Positions 44,520 through 53,187 of a stretch of DNA of 63,334 nucleotides are shown piece by piece. The first letter of the stretch is position 1, and the number at the start of each line of letters is the position of its first letter. Made by a program: the position numbers and the translations under genes. This stretch comes from Selenomonadales bacterium OttesenSCG-928-I06. Its GTDB lineage: Bacteria; Bacillota; Negativicutes; Sporomusales; Sporomusaceae. The stretch lies in assembly GCA_030266395.1 (NCBI GenBank), contig JAJDHX010000003.1:1-63334 (forward strand), written 5' to 3'. The notes under the pieces were generated by a model. The model had not been told where the DNA came from and searched no databases. It was given only the letters and a program-made list of their open reading frames with translations.

Positions 44520-46475
44520 ATGAGAAAATTAGCGATATTATTACTAGTAATTTTCGCATTAAATATAACTGGTTGTACTAGTTTGACAGATGATTTGCCT
44601 GATATAAAAAATTTAGAGAAACTGCAGCTTGTTGAAGCTACGCAAGTTTTTGATAGAAAAGGCAGACTTATTTCTAAATTGTTTGAGGAAAATAGGGTGG
44701 TGGTGCCTATATCCAGTGTGGCGCCTGAACTGAAATATGCAATTATTGCTAATGAAGATATAAGGTTTTATAACCATTTAGGAGTAGACCCGATAGGGAT
44801 AGTTAGGGCAGTTGTTGTTAATATAAGAAGTGGCGGGATTTCTGAAGGTGCCAGTACAATAACTCAGCAACTTGTCAGAAATATGTTTTTAAATCAGGAT
44901 CAAACATTTGTACGCAAAATAAAAGAAGCTGCAATTGCAGTGCTTCTAGAGAGAAGATTTTCTAAAGAAGAAATTTTGGAAGCCTATTTAAATCAAATTT
45001 ATTTTGGAGAAGGTGTTTATGGAGTAGAGGCAGCTTCGCAGCTTTATTTCAATAAATCAGCAAAAGATTTAACTCTAGCAGAAGCAGCTTTAATTGCAGG
45101 AATTCCCAAAGGACCTAATATATATTCGCCATATGTTAACGAAGAAGCGGCATTTAATAGACGCCAAACAGTTTTGGAAGGTCTTGCAAAAACTGATTAT
45201 GTTTCTAAAGAAGAAATAGAAAAAGCCAAGCAAGAACCAATGATTATAGCTGAAAGAAAGAAAAGAGATGCTAAAGCCTCTTATTTTCTTGATTATATTG
45301 CTGGAGAACTTGCAAGTCGTTACGGAGAAGATAAGGTTTATAGGGGCGGACTTAAGGTTTATACTACTTTAGATATTGATGTACAAAAGGCGGCAGAAAA
45401 TATTTTGAGAGATAGGCAGGGAGCTGTTTTATCTTTAGATGTTAAAACAGGTTATGTTTTAGCAATGGTTGGAGGACGAGATTACAATGAAAGTCAGATA
45501 AATCGAGTGTTTGCGGAAGTTCGTCAGCCTGGTTCTCTTTTTAAACCGTTTATATATGTGGCAGCTTTGGATAAAGGACTTAAAGCAAATTCAGTTATTG
45601 TTGATGAACCTATAAATATTAATGGCTATAAACCGAAAAATCATGATAACAAGTTTAATGGAGCTGTTATTTTAAGAAAAGCTTTAAGAATGTCTATGAA
45701 TGTAGCAAGTGTAAAACTTGCCCAACAAGTTGGTATGAATTCAGTCTTGGATATAGCAAAGTCTTTAGGAATTTCTACTATTACTTCTGAGGATAATAAT
45801 CTTGCGTCAGCTCTGGGCGGACTTACTCAAGGTGTTAATCTATATGAAATGGCAACAGCTTATACTGCTTTTGCCAATGAAGGCATAGTATCTGAGCCTG
45901 TTTCAATATTAAAAGTTGTTGATCGAAACGGACAAATTTTAGAACAGGCAGAACTGTCGCAAAAGGCAGTTTTATCAAAAGAAAATGCTTATATAATTAC
46001 AGATATGTTAAAAGGTGTTATTCAAAACGGCACCGGAACTTTGGCAAATATAAATAGAGATGCAGCAGGCAAGACAGGTACCTCAGATAATTATGAAACA
46101 GCTTGGTTTGTAGGTTATACACCAGATATTTTAACCGGAATTTATGTAGGAAATGATGACAGAACAACTGTCGGAATTTCAGGTTCTCAAGTTGCCGGTT
46201 TATGGGGCGAAATGATGTCTGAAGTTACAAAAGATACTGTTAAATCTGAGTTTAAAATTCCGGAGAATATAATAGCCAATGTTCCAGTATATTCAAACTC
46301 AGGAAAATATGCTTATAGAACAAGTGGCAATAATAGTGAAGTAGAATATGCGGCATTTATAAAAGGCACAGAACCAAAGCCACTGATTACACCTTTTTGG
46401 GAGAAAAAAGACAATAATGCCAATAAACAGACAAAACCTAAAAAAGAAAGCAAACCTTTCTGGAAAATCTTTTAA
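44520..46475 (+). CDS. Class A penicillin-binding protein (glycosyltransferase/transpeptidase) with lipoprotein-type signal
   Basis: NEDIRFYNHLGVDPIG, GASTITQQLVRN, RQPGSLFKPFIYVAAL, AGKTGTSDNYETAWFVGYTP; N-terminus MRKLAILLLVIFALNITGC. Confidence 0.93.
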   Translation: MRKLAILLLVIFALNITGCTSLTDDLPDIKNLEKLQLVEATQVFDRKGRLISKLFEENRVVVPISSVAPELKYAIIANEDIRFYNHLGVDPIGIVRAVVVNIRSGGISEGASTITQQLVRNMFLNQDQTFVRKIKEAAIAVLLERRFSKEEILEAYLNQIYFGEGVYGVEAASQLYFNKSAKDLTLAEAALIAGIPKGPNIYSPYVNEEAAFNRRQTVLEGLAKTDYVSKEEIEKAKQEPMIIAERKKRDAKASYFLDYIAGELASRYGEDKVYRGGLKVYTTLDIDVQKAAENILRDRQGAVLSLDVKTGYVLAMVGGRDYNESQINRVFAEVRQPGSLFKPFIYVAALDKGLKANSVIVDEPININGYKPKNHDNKFNGAVILRKALRMSMNVASVKLAQQVGMNSVLDIAKSLGISTITSEDNNLASALGGLTQGVNLYEMATAYTAFANEGIVSEPVSILKVVDRNGQILEQAELSQKAVLSKENAYIITDMLKGVIQNGTGTLANINRDAAGKTGTSDNYETAWFVGYTPDILTGIYVGNDDRTTVGISGSQVAGLWGEMMSEVTKDTVKSEFKIPENIIANVPVYSNSGKYAYRTSGNNSEVEYAAFIKGTEPKPLITPFWEKKDNNANKQTKPKKESKPFWKIF

Positions 46476-46595
46476 AAACAGAGATTAGCTCTGTATTTAA
46501 CCATATTTCTTCCAAAAACAATAATTGAAGTCTTTTTAATCTTATGGTACAATGTGCTAAAATATATAAATAGTTGAAAAAGGAGTATTCACTTT

Positions 46596-47318
46596 GTGAA
46601 TAAACAAGTGAGTATACTAGGGGTTTCTGTCGATTGTGTAAGCATGGAAGAAACTTTAGATAAAATAGAAAAAAGTATAGAGCAAAAAAAACCATCTCTT
46701 GTTGCTACTGCAAATGCAGAGATGATAATGCTTGCTCAAAAAGATAGAGAGCTTTTTCGAATTTTAAATGAAGCTAGCCTTGTTATAGCAGATGGAGCAG
46801 GGGTAGTTTTTGCTGCTCGTTATAAAAAAGCTTATATAAAAGAACGTGTAACCGGATTTGATTTAACTCAGAAGTTATTAAGTTTGTCTAATAAAAAGAA
46901 TTATAAAATATTCTTATTTGGGACTAGTGAACTAAATATAAAAAACGTTGAACAAAAAATAAATCACTTATACCCTGAATTAAATATAGTGGGTGTAAGA
47001 AATGGTTTTTTTTCTGAACATGAAGAAAAAGAAATTATTGAACAAATAAAAAAAGCTAATCCTGATATCTTGTTTTTAGGGCTTGGTGTTCCTAAACAAG
47101 AAAAATGGATTGCTAAAAATTTAAAAGATATAAATGTTCCTGTTTGTATAGGTGTAGGTGGAACATTTGATATTATGTCAGGAAGTTTAAAGAGAGCTCC
47201 TTTGTGGATGCAAAAAAATCATTTGGAATGGTTATATAGATTATATCAGGAACCAAAAAGATTTTTTAGAATGATGGCACTTCCTAAATTTGTTTTTAAA
47301 GTAATCTTAGAAAAATAA
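46596..47318 (+). CDS. WecG/TagA/CpsF family glycosyltransferase
   Basis: TANAEMIMLAQKD, ADGAGVVFAAR, LGLGVPKQEKWI, GVGGTFDIMSG. Confidence 0.92.
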   Translation: MNKQVSILGVSVDCVSMEETLDKIEKSIEQKKPSLVATANAEMIMLAQKDRELFRILNEASLVIADGAGVVFAARYKKAYIKERVTGFDLTQKLLSLSNKKNYKIFLFGTSELNIKNVEQKINHLYPELNIVGVRNGFFSEHEEKEIIEQIKKANPDILFLGLGVPKQEKWIAKNLKDINVPVCIGVGGTFDIMSGSLKRAPLWMQKNHLEWLYRLYQEPKRFFRMMALPKFVFKVILEK

Positions 47319-47553
47319 TTATTAATAAAACAATTGATTTTTTAAGAAATTAGGATATACTTATCTCTTAGCAAAAGATATTAGCCAAAAGTTTAGAGTT
47401 TACATACACAAAAGTGATTTTTTTGATAGGATTAGACAAAATAAGAAAAATAATATATAAAAATTAGACAAACAAAATTATCTAATAGTTTTATAATAGT
47501 ATAAGTTAGTATAAATTAAGCATGATTTTCTAAATGCAAGGGGAGGTGGATAA

Positions 47554-48198
47554 GTGATAAAAACTCCAATTGTGAGAGAAGGATATATTTATATCATTCT
47601 TTTAGCTTTGATTACTTTAATAACAATGTGGGGACTTAATATATATTGGAGTATTGTTCCTCTTGTTTTAACTATATTTGTTACATTTTTTTTCAGAAAC
47701 CCAGAACGAAACATTGTTGACGATGAAAGTTTAATTCTTTCTCCTGCCGATGGTAAGGTTATGGGAGTATCAGAACCTTTTTATGAAGAAGAATTTTTGA
47801 ATAGAGAAGCAGTCAAGGTAACAATATTTTTATCAATATTTAATGTTCATGTAAATCGCAGTCCTATTTCTGGAGAAATAAAATTCAGAGAATATACTTG
47901 CGGACGTTTTCGTCCGGCGTATAAAGCCTCTGTTACCTGGGAAAATGAAAGACACACAATAGGTGTTGAAAATGGAGATTTACGGATAATAGTAACTCAA
48001 ATTGCCGGGCTTATAGCAAGACGAATAGTATCTTGGGTGGCTTTAGGATCTTGTTTAAAACAAGGTGACAGATACGGAATGATAAAATTCGGTTCTTGCA
48101 CAGAGATTATTGTACCTAAAGAAGTAGAAATATTAGTGAAAAAAGGTGATAAAGTCAAAGGTGGTATAACTGTTATAGGAAAGGTGGCGAATTCATGA
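47554..48198 (+). CDS. psd: Phosphatidylserine decarboxylase (short form)
   Basis: LSPADGKVMGV, FNVHVNRSPISGEI, KQGDRYGMIKFGSCTEI self-cleavage region. Confidence 0.93.
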   Translation: MIKTPIVREGYIYIILLALITLITMWGLNIYWSIVPLVLTIFVTFFFRNPERNIVDDESLILSPADGKVMGVSEPFYEEEFLNREAVKVTIFLSIFNVHVNRSPISGEIKFREYTCGRFRPAYKASVTWENERHTIGVENGDLRIIVTQIAGLIARRIVSWVALGSCLKQGDRYGMIKFGSCTEIIVPKEVEILVKKGDKVKGGITVIGKVANS

Positions 48199-48866
48199 AA
48201 AAATTGATACCTAATGTATTGACGGCATTCAATTTGGTGTTAGGTATGCTTTCTATAATCGCTACTATAAATGGACAGTTAACCTTTGCTGCTATATATA
48301 TACTTGCCGCGCTTGTAGCAGATGGTCTTGACGGGCGTGTTGCAAGATACTTTGAAGTGAGCAGTGAATTTGGTAAAGAATTAGATTCTTTATGTGATTT
48401 AGTATCATTTGGAGCAGCCCCGGCACTGCTTGCATATGTATTTATGCTTAAGGATTTTGGCTATTTGGGAGTTTTCGCAGCTGTTATGTTTGCTATATGC
48501 GGAGCCCTAAGACTTGCCAGATTTAATGTAAATACAAGTAAAGTTAAAGGTCATTTTGTCGGATTGCCTATTCCTGCTGGAGGTTGCCTGGTAGCTACAT
48601 TTATTCTATCTGGCATCATGCCTTTGGGTTATATATTTCCGATAATGATTATTATATTTGCCTATCTTATGGTCAGCTCTGTCAGGTATCCTGACTTTAA
48701 AGGCAAATATGAAAAAATAAATTATTTTGCACTAGGTATTACAGGTGCTGTTTCAATTTATATTTTATATTTATCAATTCAGTCAGTAGGGTTTGTAATC
48801 TTTTTTGCCTATGCTTTATTTGGACTTTTGAATACTTGGTTTTCTTTTATGGGAAAACAGACATAA
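48195..48866 (+). CDS. pssA: CDP-diacylglycerol--serine O-phosphatidyltransferase
   Basis: ADGLDGRVAR...GKELDSLCDLVSFGAAPA (CDP-alcohol phosphatidyltransferase signature). Confidence 0.94.
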   Translation: MKKLIPNVLTAFNLVLGMLSIIATINGQLTFAAIYILAALVADGLDGRVARYFEVSSEFGKELDSLCDLVSFGAAPALLAYVFMLKDFGYLGVFAAVMFAICGALRLARFNVNTSKVKGHFVGLPIPAGGCLVATFILSGIMPLGYIFPIMIIIFAYLMVSSVRYPDFKGKYEKINYFALGITGAVSIYILYLSIQSVGFVIFFAYALFGLLNTWFSFMGKQT

Positions 48867-48988
48867 TAAAGACACAATTTAGAAATATTTTTTATTTTTT
48901 AAAATAGAAATATAAAAGAGAAAGTATCTTCACACCACATTGCTGAAATTGTACACCCCAATATTTCTATAAACAAGGAGATTGGTTC

Positions 48989-50278
48989 ATGAATTATATT
49001 TTTGATTATATAATGATCCCAATGCAGATCATAATTTTCTTATTTACAATATATTATTTTACAATTGCTTTTTTTGGATTCTATAAAAGAAACGAGAAAA
49101 AAATAACAGAGCCTAAAAGTAATTTCGCGGTAATTATAGCGGCGCACAATGAAGAAAACGTAATTGGTCAGTTATTAGATAATTTAAAAATGCTAAAATA
49201 CCCTAAAGAGTTATATGATGTGTATGTAATTGCTGATAATTGTACAGATAAAACCGCGCAAATAGCAAGAGATAATAACGCTATAGTTTGTGAACGTTTT
49301 AATAGCACTCAAAAAGGTAAAGGTTATGCAATGGAGTGGATGTTTGCAAAACTATTTAAGATGCAGAAAAAATATGATGGCGTTGTTGTTTTTGATGCAG
49401 ATAATTTGGTTCATCCTAATTTCCTGATGGAAATGAACAATAGACTTTGTAAAGGTGAAAAGATTATTCAAGGTTATTTGGATTCTAAAAACCCGGATGA
49501 TACTTGGATTTCTGGAACATTCTCCATATCATTTTGGGTAGTAAATCATATTTGGCATTTAGCAAAATATAACATAGGGCTTTCAAGTGTTCTTGGCGGA
49601 ACAGGAATGTGTATATCTTATGATGTTCTCAAAAGATATGGTTGGGGCGCAACTTGTCTTACCGAAGATATGGAATTTACAATGAAAGCATTGTTAAGTG
49701 GCATTAAAACTACTTGGGCACATGACGCAATAGTTTATGATGAAAAACCTCTAACTTTTATGCAGTCGTGGAAACAAAGAAAACGTTGGGCTCAAGGTCA
49801 TTTTGATATAGCAGGCAGATATATACCTTCGCTAATAAGAGAAGGTATAAAACAAAGAAAACTTTTTATTCTAGATGGTGTTATTCATTTACTTCAACCG
49901 TATTTCTTAATATTTTCCGCTGCTTTTATCGTTTTAAACTATGTCCAATATTTTGTTCCGTTCTATACAAACATTTTGTATATGTTTATTCCTATAAGAG
50001 TTTTTCAAATTATTGCTGTAGGTCAGTATATATTCCCTATGATTGTTCTATATAAAACAAGAGCTTCTTTGAAAAGTTGGCTTTATCTTATTCTTTATCC
50101 GCTCTTTATTTATAGCTGGATACCAATTACTTTTGCCGGCTTTTTGGATAGACATCAAAAAGAATGGGTGCATACTGCTCATACAAGAGGGCTCAGCTAT
50201 TCAGATCTAATAGTGGAGTCGTCTGGTGATTTTGGAAAAGATGAACTTTTAATGAAACGAATTGCCAAAGCTAAATAA
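48989..50278 (+). CDS. Family 2 glycosyltransferase, membrane-associated
   Basis: VIIAAHNEENVIGQLLDNL, VVFDADNLVHPNF, QRKRWAQGHFD; C-terminal TM segments. Confidence 0.9.
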   Translation: MNYIFDYIMIPMQIIIFLFTIYYFTIAFFGFYKRNEKKITEPKSNFAVIIAAHNEENVIGQLLDNLKMLKYPKELYDVYVIADNCTDKTAQIARDNNAIVCERFNSTQKGKGYAMEWMFAKLFKMQKKYDGVVVFDADNLVHPNFLMEMNNRLCKGEKIIQGYLDSKNPDDTWISGTFSISFWVVNHIWHLAKYNIGLSSVLGGTGMCISYDVLKRYGWGATCLTEDMEFTMKALLSGIKTTWAHDAIVYDEKPLTFMQSWKQRKRWAQGHFDIAGRYIPSLIREGIKQRKLFILDGVIHLLQPYFLIFSAAFIVLNYVQYFVPFYTNILYMFIPIRVFQIIAVGQYIFPMIVLYKTRASLKSWLYLILYPLFIYSWIPITFAGFLDRHQKEWVHTAHTRGLSYSDLIVESSGDFGKDELLMKRIAKAK

Positions 50279-50305
50279 TAATTTTATTAAAGAAAGAGAT
50301 ATTTT

Positions 50306-50677
50306 ATGTATGAATTAACAATTATGACAGAGTTTGAAGCTGCTCATACAATAGAGAATTATAAAGGCAAATGTTCTAGGCTTCATGGGCACAATTGGAA
50401 AGTAGAAGTTGCTGTAGAAGGCAAAAAACTTGATGACTTGGGAATGGTCATTGATTTTAGAGAGTTTAAAACAAAAGTAAATAAAGTGATTGAAGAATTT
50501 GATCATTACTACTTAAACGATCTTCCGAGTTTTCAAAACACAACTCCTTCTGCAGAGAATATCTCTAAGTATATATTTGATACACTTCAAAACAAGTTTT
50601 CAGATGAAATTGTTTTGAAATATATAAAGGTTTGGGAAAGTCCGCGTTCGGCAGTAAAATATTATTTAGAGGATTAA
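50306..50677 (+). CDS. queD: 6-carboxytetrahydropterin synthase
   Basis: FEAAHTIENYKGKCSRLHGHNWKVEV, EFDHYYLND. Confidence 0.94.
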   Translation: MYELTIMTEFEAAHTIENYKGKCSRLHGHNWKVEVAVEGKKLDDLGMVIDFREFKTKVNKVIEEFDHYYLNDLPSFQNTTPSAENISKYIFDTLQNKFSDEIVLKYIKVWESPRSAVKYYLED

Positions 50678-50679
50678 AC

Positions 50680-51447
50680 ATGAATAAAAATCCTAATGAA
50701 AAAAATGTGAATCTTATAGAAGTCTTTTCTTCTTTTCAAGGAGAGGGACTTCTTGTAGGTAGTAGGCAAGTTTTTGTTAGACTTGCTTCTTGCAATTTGA
50801 ATTGTAAATATTGTGATACAGAAATTTTAGCAAAAGATGTTGCTAAACTGGAAATGACTCCTGGGAAACTTGATTTCTCAGATATTTGTAATCCGGTTTT
50901 GGCATCTTATCTTGCAAATCATGTTAACAAAATGCTTTTTGCTTCTAAACATCATTCGGTTAGTATAACAGGGGGGGAGCCATTAATTCAGTTTGAGGCT
51001 TTGAAAGATTTATTGCCTGGGCTCAACGCTCCTATATATTTAGAGACAAATGGGATATTGTTTGAAGAACTGCAAGAGGTCTTACCATTTATAGAATATA
51101 TAAGCATGGACATAAAATTGCCAAGCAGCTTAATTTTTGGTAAAATTGAAACACCGAAGAATTATTGGCAAGAACATGCAAAGTTTTTAGAAATTGCTTT
51201 TAGAAAAAATGTATTTATAAAAATAGTTTTGACTGCTAAAACTACATTTGAAGAAGTGGAAAAAGCAATAGAAATTATAAACAGTGTAAATAAAAAAATA
51301 CCACTTGTTTTTCAGCCTGTAACACCTGTTAACGGAGTTGAATCTTTATCAATAGAAAAAACTATTGCTTTTTTTGAATTAGCGCAAAATGTTCTGGACG
51401 ATGTGAGAATTATACCCCAAACTCATAAAATTATAGGTGTAATTTAA
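50680..51447 (+). CDS. queE: 7-carboxy-7-deazaguanine synthase (radical SAM)
   Basis: SFQGEGLLVGSRQVFVRLASCNLNCKYCDTE (CxxxCxxC), TGGEPLIQ; start trimmed to ATG at 50680. Confidence 0.93.
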   Translation: MNKNPNEKNVNLIEVFSSFQGEGLLVGSRQVFVRLASCNLNCKYCDTEILAKDVAKLEMTPGKLDFSDICNPVLASYLANHVNKMLFASKHHSVSITGGEPLIQFEALKDLLPGLNAPIYLETNGILFEELQEVLPFIEYISMDIKLPSSLIFGKIETPKNYWQEHAKFLEIAFRKNVFIKIVLTAKTTFEEVEKAIEIINSVNKKIPLVFQPVTPVNGVESLSIEKTIAFFELAQNVLDDVRIIPQTHKIIGVI

Positions 51448-51528
51448 AAATGTTTTGTCACAATACAGGTATAAATCATAATTATAAAAAGCAGATATTA
51501 ATAAATAACTAAAAAAGGAGTGATATAT

Positions 51529-52299
51529 TTGCATGTACTGATAACAAATGATGATGGTATACATGCTCCGGGCATCAGAGCTTTGTGGGAAGAATTTATT
51601 GGGTTTTGCAAAGTTACCATAGTTGCTCCTGACAAAGAAAGAAGTGCTTGCAGTCAGTCAATTACTGTTCACAGACCTCTTTGTATAGATAGATATCATA
51701 TGGTCGGAGTAGATATAAACGATAAAAATGCAACTGCATATCAGTTAGGCGGAACGCCAGCTGATTGTGTAAAAATAGCAATCAAAGTACTGCTTGATGA
51801 TCCACCAGACCTTATTATTTCTGGAATTAACAATGGCTCTAATTTAGGGACAGAAATATTTTATTCAGGAACTGTAAGTGCTGCTATAGAGGGTGTTATA
51901 AACGGAATACCTTCAATGGCTGTATCGCTTGTTTTAAAGGGAATGGATAATTATGCTTATGCTGCTAAGGTTGCTAAAAGATTGGCAGTGGCATCGTTAG
52001 ATAAAAAAATTCCTAATAATGTTTTTTTAAATGTAAATATTCCTGATGTTACAGAAGAAGAAATTAAAGGAATTACTGTAACGAAACTTGGTTTTAGATA
52101 TTACAAAAACACTTTTGAACAAAGGCTTAGCCCACAAAACAAACCGTATTTTTGGCTGGGCGGCGAGATTGTTGATGAAGGCAATGAACCTGATAGTGAT
52201 GTATCTGCAGTTAAAGATAATAAAGTTTCTATAACTCCTGTTCACCTTCACTTTACTCATGAAGAAACGAGAAAGACAATCGAAAATTGGGATATTTAA
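51529..52299 (+). CDS. surE: 5'-nucleotidase SurE
   Basis: HVLITNDDGIHAPGIRAL, GTPADCVKIA, SGINNGSNLG; TTG start at 51529 behind aaaggagtga. Confidence 0.94.
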   Translation: MHVLITNDDGIHAPGIRALWEEFIGFCKVTIVAPDKERSACSQSITVHRPLCIDRYHMVGVDINDKNATAYQLGGTPADCVKIAIKVLLDDPPDLIISGINNGSNLGTEIFYSGTVSAAIEGVINGIPSMAVSLVLKGMDNYAYAAKVAKRLAVASLDKKIPNNVFLNVNIPDVTEEEIKGITVTKLGFRYYKNTFEQRLSPQNKPYFWLGGEIVDEGNEPDSDVSAVKDNKVSITPVHLHFTHEETRKTIENWDI

Positions 52300-52300
52300 A

Positions 52301-52333
52301 AACCATCTAAGTTAAAACCTTAGATGGTTTTCT
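52301..52333 (+). terminator. Intrinsic terminator after surE
   Basis: aaccatctaag-ttaaaa-ccttagatggtttt. Confidence 0.85.
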
Positions 52334-52432
52334 TATACAAACCTCCTGGGATACTTTATAAATTATGCATAAAATCGTCCAAGTAATAATAAATTTCTAG
52401 CATAACTTATATTTTGGGAGGGGACAATTTTA

Positions 52433-52897
52433 ATGAGAACATATAAAAAAGAGAAAAAAAGCAGCAGACCAATCGAAGATAAAAAACGTTATTTTATTTT
52501 GGTTCTTAAAGGTGTAGTTGTCAGTATTATTATATCGATGATCTCTATATTTTTTCTTTCGCTTGTGACAATAGTTACTGACCTGTATAATACTAATACA
52601 ACAATTGGTAATGTAATAGCAATATTTAGTTATAATTTAGATTTTTATTTGAATTATATAATGATCGGCATTACTATGCTGAGTATATTTTTTGCAAGTC
52701 TTTATATAGCGAAAGTGTCTCAAAGAAGAGGAGCCCTGTTGGGAATAGCAATAGGTTGCATATATGTGCTTTTTTCTGTTGGCATTAGTACAGATTTAGG
52801 CCAAAATCAAATATTTATTGCCTCTTTTCTCAATAAGCTTTTAGCTGGTTGCTTCTCAGGCGCTTTGGGTGGCTTTATTGGAGTTAATATGTCTTGA
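52433..52897 (+). CDS. Membrane protein resembling the TIGR04086/YrzE family
   Basis: Four TM segments, C-terminal LLAGCFSGALGGFIGVN. Confidence 0.7.
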   Translation: MRTYKKEKKSSRPIEDKKRYFILVLKGVVVSIIISMISIFFLSLVTIVTDLYNTNTTIGNVIAIFSYNLDFYLNYIMIGITMLSIFFASLYIAKVSQRRGALLGIAIGCIYVLFSVGISTDLGQNQIFIASFLNKLLAGCFSGALGGFIGVNMS

Positions 52898-53083
52898 ATT
52901 TTAAAAATCTGTAAAGAAACACTAGTCTGACTTTTCTTTTTTTGTTGTAATAAAGAGGATTTTTAATAAAAAGACTGAAATATAATTAATATTTATTTTT
53001 AAATAGAATTTACAAAAATTTTAAATTAAAAATCTATATGTAGAAGGCTGAAAGTATTTGTTTGTAAAGAGGAAAGCAAACTA

Positions 53084-53182
53084 GTGGAGGAAAACAGATT
53101 TAAATTTGAGGGTTTTAAATTCACCTTTAAACTGTTTTATATTTTTCTGCTGATTCTATGTATAAATGACGTTATGAGGTGA
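53084..53182 (+). CDS. Possible 32-aa leader peptide/small membrane ORF upstream of iorA
   Basis: GTG start: MEENRFKFEGFKFTFKLFYIFLLILCINDVMR*; its TGA stop overlaps the iorA SD. Confidence 0.3.
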   Translation: MEENRFKFEGFKFTFKLFYIFLLILCINDVMR

Positions 53183-53187
53183 ACATT

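Noticed and set aside
50306-51447. Possible preQ1 riboswitch upstream of queDE
   Set aside because: Only about 27 nt separate the glycosyltransferase stop from queD, and no preQ1-like structure is visible.
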